Assembly: GCA_038503035.1 (NCBI GenBank)
Contig: JAVSML010020385.1
Span: 124,001 to 188,000, forward strand
Direction: 5' to 3'
Length of the DNA: 64,000 nt
From: Crocodylus rhombifer
Taxonomy: Eukaryota > Chordata > Crocodylia > Crocodylidae
The notes below the pieces were generated by a model. That model did not search any database. It was given only the letters and a program-made list of their open reading frames with translations, and was not told where the DNA came from. Position 1 is the first letter of the stretch. Each line of letters begins with the position of its first letter. The position numbers and the translations under genes were made by a program. Below are positions 23,201-32,200 of this stretch, one piece after another.

Positions 23201-26200
23201 TGGTTCACTGCCAAAGATTTAGCAGTTGGCAAGTCCGTCACCCTCCTGGGACGCACCTTCTTCATCTACGACTGTGACAAATTCACACAACGCTTCTATC
23301 AAGAGAAATTTGGCCTGGACTTCCAGCCAGTGCATATAAAGCAGCAACCACCAGAGGAGGTCCCGCAGGTAACGGGAGAGATATCACAGGGGGCCAAGGG
23401 ATGTAATCCGTTTGTCACAACGTGCTGAAGACCTCGTGCTTTGCAATGTGCTGTTACAATAAGCTTCTTAGAAATATTTTCTTCTCCTAATATTTGTGTG
23501 TTGTTAAAGAGGTTGAAGTTAAGAAGATGCCAGATGGGAAAACATGTATCTGTTGACAGCCCTATCCTATACATAAGTGAAATATAGCTAGTGGCTTCTT
23601 CAACAGTTAATATCACTGCTGACCAACATGCTAGCTGGACACATCTACACATGCATTTAACGCTATTTGGCTTTGCTGTGCAGTAAGTTTACTGCACAGT
23701 AGACTAATTTACTGCACAGTAAGCACCTCCATGTGTATATGGTGATGCTTTACTGTGCAGTAGATTAGTCTACCGTGCAGTAAAGCATCTCATGTGAACA
23801 CAGCTGCTGTCAAGCAAAAGGTACCTGCTAGCACTCTGGAAAATACTAGGGCTATAATCCTGTTTGATCTTTAAGGTGCCTAACTGTGACCTGTTCCATC
23901 TTGCTTGAGTTACTGAAAAAATGTTAGTACAGAAGGTGGGTGAAGTCCCCTTTCTCCTCCTTGCTGCTTTTTGTGACTTAGTTTAAGCTATAGCACACAT
24001 TTTCATCTTAGTCATAAGACTATTATTGGTTTTTCCAGTATTAATCATTGAAATTAATGTGAGTTAAATGTCTATGTCTGCTATCTGACCTAACTTGGCT
24101 CCAATTCAATTCTGAAAGGACTTGTGCATTCCCAGCTCACTTCGGCACTTCTGATAACATTATCTTGAATAGCAACGCCTCTCTTCAGCTCACTAGATCA
24201 CAGTAGATAGGAATTGTATTGGCTGATTTTAGCAGCAGAGCCAGTTTTGCTATGTCTGATCTTGCCAGCTGCAGCTGTAAGGTGTAGCTGGGAGGGAGGG
24301 AGTTGGATTCTGTCCCTCTAGCTATTGTCCCCCAAATCATTCAGACAGGTCCATACCTGTGGGCTTCTGCTGCTGACACAATAGGATTGCCCAGATATGG
24401 CTGAGGGCACAGCCTGACCTGCAGAACTGTGGGCAGTGGTGCTTAGAAGAAAAGCACCCAGCTGGTTACCCTAGGAGAGTTTGCAGTGCTGGCAGTTGTG
24501 AAAAACCAACCTTATAGCTGGTGCTATTCAATCTGGAGATGGAGAGGCAATGCAGCTGGGACCCCAGAGGGCCATTTTTACTGAGCCCCTTTTCTGAGTA
24601 ATTAGCACAGAGCCAGTTTGGCTGTGTAATGGAGACAGTAGCTTGAGATTCCTGTACCTAAAACCCTGGGGCATTAATGGTGGGGAGAACATTAGAGCCC
24701 TTAGTTGATGGTACCCGGTGATGTAATTCTCATCAAACAGGACTTTTCCCATGAGCTGCTCCCTGAAGGGTGTCTTTATAACCACTGCTGCCTCTTCTTT
24801 CTCACATGTGCAGATTATTCCTCCCTACAATGGCTTTGGCTTCCTGGAAGACTCCCTTCAGAATTGCTTCTCCCTCCTTCCAACACCCCCCAAGAAAAAC
24901 ATCATTAAGATGCTAGAGAATGACCACAAAGTGCTGCGGTACCGGGTGACACTGGTAAGTGCTTTTCTTCACCTCCTGGTACCCAGGGGGAAGGGGTGTC
25001 TTTTGCTGGCTTTTCCTGCTTTGCCCCATCCAGTCCTGATCTGAATCAATGGAACGAGGAAGATCTCTGCAAACCAGAGAACAAACCTCTCCCTGAGAGG
25101 TTCCCTGTGTTCAAGTATTCATTTCATGGTAAGCGGCCATATTGGAGGATAGACAAATTGAAGGATTGGGCCAAAAGCAACCTCATGAGGTTCAACAAGG
25201 ACAAGTGCAAAGTCCTGCACTTAGGACGGAACAATCCCTTGCACTGGGGCAGGCTGGGGGCCGGCTGGCTGGGCAGCAGCTCTGTAGAAAAGGACCTGGG
25301 GGTGACAGTGGACAATGAGCTAAATATGAGCCAGCAATGTGCCGCTGTTGCCAAGAAGGCTAATGGCATCCTGGGCTGCATTGGTAGGAGTGTACCAATA
25401 GGCTCCAACAGCCAGCAGGTCAAGGGAAGTGATTCTTCTCCCCTATTCAGCACTGGTGAGGCCACATCTGAAGTACTGTGTCCAGTTTTGGGCCCCCCAC
25501 TACAGAAAGAATGTGGATAAATTGGAGAGAGTCCAGCAACGGGCAACAAAAACGGTTCGGGGGACGGGGCACACAACTATGAGGAAAGACTGGGGGATCT
25601 GGGCTTATTTAGTTTACAGAAGAGATGGAAAGGAGGCTTAATAGCAGCCTTTAGCTACCTGAAGGGGGTTCAAAAGAGCGAGACCATTCTCAGCGGTGGC
25701 AGATGACCGAACAAGGAGCAATGGGCTCAAGCTGCAGCAAGGGAAGTTGAGGTTTCATAGTAGGGACCTGAACAGATCATCTAGCCTGACCCCCTGCCAC
25801 AGGCAGGAATGCATGCTGGGTTCACAAGACCCCAGACAGGTGATCATGTAACCCAGGCTTGTCCAACATACGGCCCGTGGGCCGCCACGTGGCGCAGCCT
25901 GTGCAACACGTGCTGGTGTTATCTGGGGTCCGCGGCCTCACCAGATCCGAACGGCCCTGGACTAGCTTATCCTTGAGATCTCTTCCACATCTCTGCACTA
26001 TATGCCCACAATTTCTATTTAATTAACCACAATGACCATGATCAAGTTAGTAAAGGATCTCAGGGATAAGCTAGTCCAGGGCTGTTCAGATCTGGTGAGG
26101 CCGTGGGCCCCAGACGACACCAGCACGTGCTGCGCAGGCTGCACGCTGTGGGGGTGGGCCCCTAGCACCCCCGCGCTGCTCGGGCTGCTCCAGCAGCATG

Positions 26201-29200
26201 CAGACCCCCATCCTCAGCCGCGCAGGCTGCATTTGCAGGACGTGGACCCCTCCTCCCCCCGCCACAGGCCGTTCTCCCTTGCACAGCAGTGGGAGAGGTG
26301 GCTGCCCAGGCCCACGCCCTACATATTAACTGTTTGCAGACCCCATGGAGACGGTGGGCGACATCCTGGCCCTCCGTGGGCCACGCGTGGCCTGCAGGCA
26401 GTCAGCTGGGCAGCCCTGATCTGGTCCAGCCCCTTGCGCAGAAAAAGGATGTCCTGTTCCTAAGCCATGCCGAACACACCGACTTTCTGAAAACCACAAC
26501 TTCCCCAGGCGCATTTCCAGACCCATTTCAGCGCCGCTTCCTGCAACGTCTTTGGTGTCAAAGGTCACGTGACATTGCTTCCTGATGTGAGACCACTCGC
26601 TGTGAGGACTTTGAATATGGCTCGCCGGCCCACTGGGTGATAAAAAGTTTGTGGTCCGGCCCCATGTTCAAAAAGGTGGGACACCCTTTTTGAATCTGCC
26701 CGAGGCAGGGGTGCGGACCACTTCCCTGGGAAGTTGGTTCCAGATTTTGGCCGCTCTGTAAAACATTACCTTCTGATCTCTAGCCTCAACCTGTTCTCCA
26801 TCAGCTTATTCCCACTGCTGCTCGCCACCCCAGGTGGTGCTGGAGAGAAAAGGGATCTACCTATTTGCTGTTGATCTCCCCTGATGGGTTTGTAGCAGCC
26901 ACCAGGTCCCCCCTCAGCCTCCGCTTGCCGAGGCTGAACAGGTTCAGGTCCCGTCGCCTCTCCTCGTAGGGCCTGCCCTGCTGCCCCTGACCATGCGAGT
27001 GGTCTCCTCTGGACCCTCTCCATGCTGTCCACATCCCTCCTGAAGCGCGGTGCCCAGACCTGGACGCAGTACTCCAGCCGCGGCCTGACCAGTGCTGCAT
27101 AGAGGGGGAGGATCACCTCCCTGGCCCTGCTCGGGATGTATCTGTGGATGCATGGCCTTGCCGGCTGCGGTCTGGCATTGGCAGCTCGTGTTCACCTTGG
27201 AGTCAGTAATGACTCCAAGACCCCGTTCCACCTCTGTGCTGTCAAGAGGGGAGCTGCCCAGGCTGTGTGTGCTGTGGGGGATTCCTTCTCCCCAGGTGCA
27301 GCACCCTGCACTTGTCTACGTTGAACCCCATCCTATTCTCGTCTGCCCACTTTTGTAGTCTGTCTAAATCTAGTTGCAGCCTCTCTCTCCCTTCAAGTGT
27401 GTCCACCTTGCCCCACATCTTAGCGTCATCAGCAGACTTGGACAGCGTGCTTTCCACCCCCTCGTCCAAGTCGCTGATGAAGATGTTAAACAGTGCGGGC
27501 CTGAGGACCGAGCCCTGGGGGACCCCACTGCTCACATCTTTCCAGGTTCAGTACAACCCGTCCACCACTACTGTCCGGGTGTACCCCATCAGCCAGTTTT
27601 TTACCCATCCAACTGTGTAGGCACCCATCTAACTCAGGTTAGATATTCGGAAGAATTTTTTCACTAGGAGGGTAGTAAAACACTGGAACAGGTGACCCAG
27701 AGAGGTGGTGGAAGCTCCATCCTTAGGGGTTTTCAAAACCCAGCTAAACAAAGCCCTGGCTGGGATGATGTAGTTGGGGCTGGTCCTGTTTTGAGCAGGG
27801 GGCTGGACTAGATGTGACCTCCTGAGGTTGCTTCCAACCCTCATCTTCTATGATTTTACAATCCTATATTAAGGGAGGATAAAAGCGGGACCAAATAGGA
27901 CTAAGCAGTCCTGCTCCTAAACCCACTGCAGTCAACACAGGCGCCCACTGACTTCACCCCACGTTGGGCTGGCCCTCATGAGAACGGCAGCACAGCTGAA
28001 GCCTTCCCTCTGACAGCCATCTGGCCTCCTCACATCCACACCTGCTTATTATCACACTGCCTGCTTTCAGGACTGCCTTCAAACGCATCCCCTCCTCCTC
28101 CTCCCACAGGCTAGTCCCGGGTTCAGGAGCCAGCTGTGCCCCATTATGCGGGGCCTGCCGGCTGCCACACCAGAGGCAATTTGATATCTCGGAAGCTGCT
28201 GAAAGAACTGGTGTGGGCATTGCACTTTTCATTCAGGAGCAGTTTTTACAGGGGAGTTCCCCTGCCACCTTCCTGTCGCCATCTGGAAGGGCAACGGCAT
28301 TTCCCATGCTACCCTCGGCTGTATGAATTCAAGCCCTTCTACAAGCTAAGGCAGCCCTTTTTAGACATAAGACTCCCCTTGGGAAATGCTAGCTCTTAGT
28401 TTTCACTTGTTTGGTGACTACAGAAAAATAATACAGGGGTTTTTGCCTTCTTGTGTAGCAGAGGGCATGGCCCTGTACCTGAGGTCTCTTGAGTTAACTT
28501 TTTATAGAAACAAGACACTGGCTGCTGTGGTCCCCCTGCTTTACCTGTGGCAGGTTAGGGTGTTATGCCTTGTGTTGTGTCAGGGTTGACGGGAGTTTTA
28601 CCAAGAGGTTAGATAAGGGATTTGTATGGGATGGTTTGAGTAGGGCTGATCCTGGACTAGATGACCAGCCCCACTTCTGTGATTCAGTTTTTCTGTTATA
28701 AAGAACTCAAAAAGACCACAAGTCAGAATGGTTTTAACACTATGGATTTCTAGTTGAAATCTCTGGATTTTTCTGGTGAATCATATTCCACACCCAACAG
28801 TGCTAACATTGTGAGGCATCCTGCAGCACCCTTGATAGGATCGCAAGGCTCGCCAGGGTGCTGCTTCACTCTGGTTCAAAATCACTGATCTGAAGAGTTA
28901 GCAACAGCTGCTTTTTGTCACGTGGAGGAGTTTCCTAACATTACAGCATACTGTTTGGATCAACTTCACTTTAAGCAAGTAAATCCATTGGTGTTATGGG
29001 AGGGGGAGAGCATGTCTTGTCCTCAGGAGCTGGAAATTACCCAAGCCTTGCTGAGGTGTCCATTAACATCACAGATTAATTCTACTTCCTCCATGTGGGA
29101 AATCATTTTGCATCGTACGCTTCTGGTGCCTGGAGAAACGAGCCTGTGGAAACGATGAGTAAATTCAGTTGTTGCAAGCCAGTTTCTGCCCCTTTGAGGC

Positions 29201-32200
29201 CCATGGAGCAGTATCTTCAGTCTGTAACTACTGCAAAGGTCCACTGATACCCTGTATTTTGTGGTGTCCATGGTTTTATTACTGTACATTGTGCTCACTG
29301 CTGCTCTTGTTGGCCTGCTCAGATTGAATGACCTAGGATTGTAGTTCCTTAGCTTATGGCAGGTCATTAGGGGCAACTTATGAGTGTCCAAGCGGAGGGG
29401 GGACTCTAGCTCTGGATGTCCACATATGCCTTTCCCAACCCCACAGCTCACTCCTTCCCTTCACTTCTCCAGGAGTCTCCAGACCCCATTGACAGAAATC
29501 GATGTTTCATCCTCTCCTATTTCCTCTCCACGGACATGATCAGCATCTACGAGCCACCCGTTCGCAATTCGGGGATCATCGGAGGCAAATACCTCGGGAA
29601 GACCAAAGTCCCCAAGCCAGGCAGCACGGTGGAGAATCCCACCTACTACGAGCCAGCTGACCTCATCATCGGGGCCACAGTCGAAGGTGGGTCTGGCTGT
29701 GACCCTAGTGCCCGGTCAGAGCACCAACATCTCAGACTAGCTCATCGCTTTCAGTGGTTTTTCTGACTTTTGCTGCTGATATTGCATAGGCTGTTTGCAA
29801 ACAGCCAGTCCTGGGCCATGCAGAGTCCAGCTCATCTGGGGATAGATGTAAGTTATCATGGTTGCATGAGTGCTCCTACCTTTACTGTGTATCAAAATGG
29901 TGCACAGCATTTGGTTAGCTGATGTCCTGGGATGCATCTCAAGCAGGTCCAAGGAGGTGATCCTCCCCCTCTATGCGGCACTGGTCAGGCCGCGGCTGGA
30001 GTACTGCGTCCAGTTCTGGGCGCCACACTGCAGGAGGGATGTGGACAACATGGAGAGGGTCCAGAGGGGGCCACTCGCATGGTCAGGGGTCAGCAGGGCA
30101 GGCCCTACGAGGAGAGGCGATGGGACCTGGACCTGTTCAGCCTCCGCAAGAGAAGGCTGAGGGGGATCTGGTGGCCTGTTACAAACTAGTCAGGGGGGAC
30201 CAGCAGGCACTGGGGGAGTCCCTGTTCCCCCGAGCACCGCCAGGAGTGACCAGGAATAACGGTCACAAGCTGGCAGAGGGGAGATTTAGGCTAGACATCA
30301 GGAGACACGACTTCACAGTCAGGGCGGCTAGGATCTGGAACCAACTTTCAAGTGAAGTGGTGCTGGCCCCTACCCTGGGGGTCTTTAAGAGGAGGCTAGA
30401 CAGTCACCTTGCTGGGGTCGTTTGACCCCAGCACTCTTTCCTGCCATAGCAGGGGCTCGGACTTGATGATATGCTCAGGTCACTTCTGACCCTAGAAACT
30501 ATGAAACTATGCTTTCCAAGACTAGTTTGGGCCTGGAATCCACTAGCACAGACCATAAATGCCTCCACCAAGGGAAATCACCCTGATACTAAGATGTGTT
30601 AACTCTCCAGTGCTGAACAGAAATTTATCCTAGGGTCAAGTCTGAGGCCTTCACTCAGTAGCTTGACTCACAGAGTGAGTTCAGAAGGAGTCTTTTCACT
30701 GTGAGCCCCCAGAGCAGGGAGCTCGCTTTATCCCACAGGCATAAAGTGCCTTCCCCAGGCACGGAGGTGTGCAAACTGCTGTGTTCTCCTTTGCCCAGTG
30801 TTTGGCCACAGGTTCGTCATCACTGATGCTGATGAGTATGTCCTGAATTACGCAGAAAGCAACCCCGATGTTTTCCCCGCGGCAGCACTGCAGTCTCTGC
30901 GGGATCACTTCGCCCCTCGCCGAGCAGCAAAGCAGGCCACTGAGAGGTAGGCATGGATGGGCAGTGTGTGGAAGCTGGTGAGAACAGGGCCTTATGGCAC
31001 ATCATTTGCTTGCAAGCTGGTTAGAGGGAGAGGAGTGAATTGTTTCCAAGAGCTCCCATGTCCTTTTGTTTGCTGTCCAGGCAGAGGATCTCTCCTGAGC
31101 AGGAGCCTACATATTGGCCCTACCTTTGTGGCTCCCGTTCTCTGCCTCTGGCACCTATCGTTTTTGAAGCTCTGATCTTTTGTTTCAACAGTCCTGGGTC
31201 TATTTTTGGGAGTTAGGGTGGCCATGCTGTGAGGGGGGAGGGTGAAATGGATGCTTTTGTGGACCCCTTTGGACTAAACATCTATTACACAACTTGTTGA
31301 CTCTCGGGCCCAGGTGCTTCCTGCCAGCCCCATGTTTCATAGACATTCGGGCTGGAAGGGACCCTGGAGGATCATCAAGTCCAGCCCCAGGCCCAGAGGT
31401 AGGAAGCCAGCAGGGATCATAGGATCCCAGCAAGATAAACATACAAAAGTGTCTTGAAGGCGTTCAAAGTGGGTGCTTGAACCGGCTCTGGCGGCAGTCT
31501 ATTCCATACCATGTTCACACTCATTTTTAGCGAACTCTTGCCTACCCCTCCAGAGTTCAGGTTTCTCCCACAGCCCCGGGGAAGCCATGTCACGGAGCTG
31601 AGCTTGGTGCGTAACAGCCCCAGCGCATTACAGTAGCACAGAGTAGCTCCAGCCACATTGCGCTTGGCACTATGCGACTTCATGGAAGGAGACAGCGCCC
31701 GCCACAAAGATCTTACCATCTAAACAGATTAGGGGTAGTGGGAAGGGAAACAGAGGCAGGAACTATCTGCCCAGGGTCTCCCAGCAAAGTTGTGTCAAGC
31801 ATTAGGCCTATAATTCACCTTCAAATCCCAGCTCAACGTCCTGACCGGCAGTCGGAGGAGCCTGTCATCTGGAACAGGCCCTTTGGCACCCTGCCGTACA
31901 TCTGGGTGTACTGTCCAGCCGGACCAGGAATGCAAGTGGCCACCAGACATTTGAGTGTTGGAGCCCGTAAGACCAAGACTTAGATCAAGTCTGCCACGAG
32001 GAACTCCCACATCCTGTCATTTTCCCTCTCCTTCCTCTCCAGAGAGTTGTCTGAAACTGGAAGGAACAGGCAGGAGCTGGAGGAGTTAGTTATGCAGGTT
32101 CAGGATCAGATGAGGCACCATAACTACCTGAGCAATGGCAGCCTGAGGGAGGCCTTCCTTCACCAGGACAAGGATGGCTCCGGGTTCCTGGACAAAGCAG

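Larger units (their letters stand above)
25145..27868 (+). mobile_element. CR1 LINE 3' half, split by a later insertion
   Basis: Plus-strand CR1: 25145-25754 carries the reverse transcriptase tail ([12 protein letters not shown], then the [11 protein letters not shown] block). Its 3' UTR breaks at 'gggaagttgaggtt' and resumes at about 27637 with 'gttagatattcggaag', continuing to the terminal tail near 27868. The two halves join without loss in the family layout, so 25755-27636 is a later insertion. A short 'aggtt' repeat at both edges may be its target-site duplication. Confidence 0.8.
24955..29472 (+). other. EFHC1: EFHC1 intron 7, swollen by nested repeats
   Basis: 4.5 kb, the longest EFHC1 intron. 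About 25.1-27.87 kb is a nest of CR1 and hAT-like elements, and 28416-28700 is a further CR1-family tail. The remaining 28.7-29.4 kb shows nothing recognisable. Confidence 0.8.
30947..32042 (+). other. EFHC1: EFHC1 intron 9
   Basis: Carries a minus-strand CR1 tail (31330-31640) and an abutting MIR-like SINE (31645-31850). Nothing else recognised. Confidence 0.75.
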
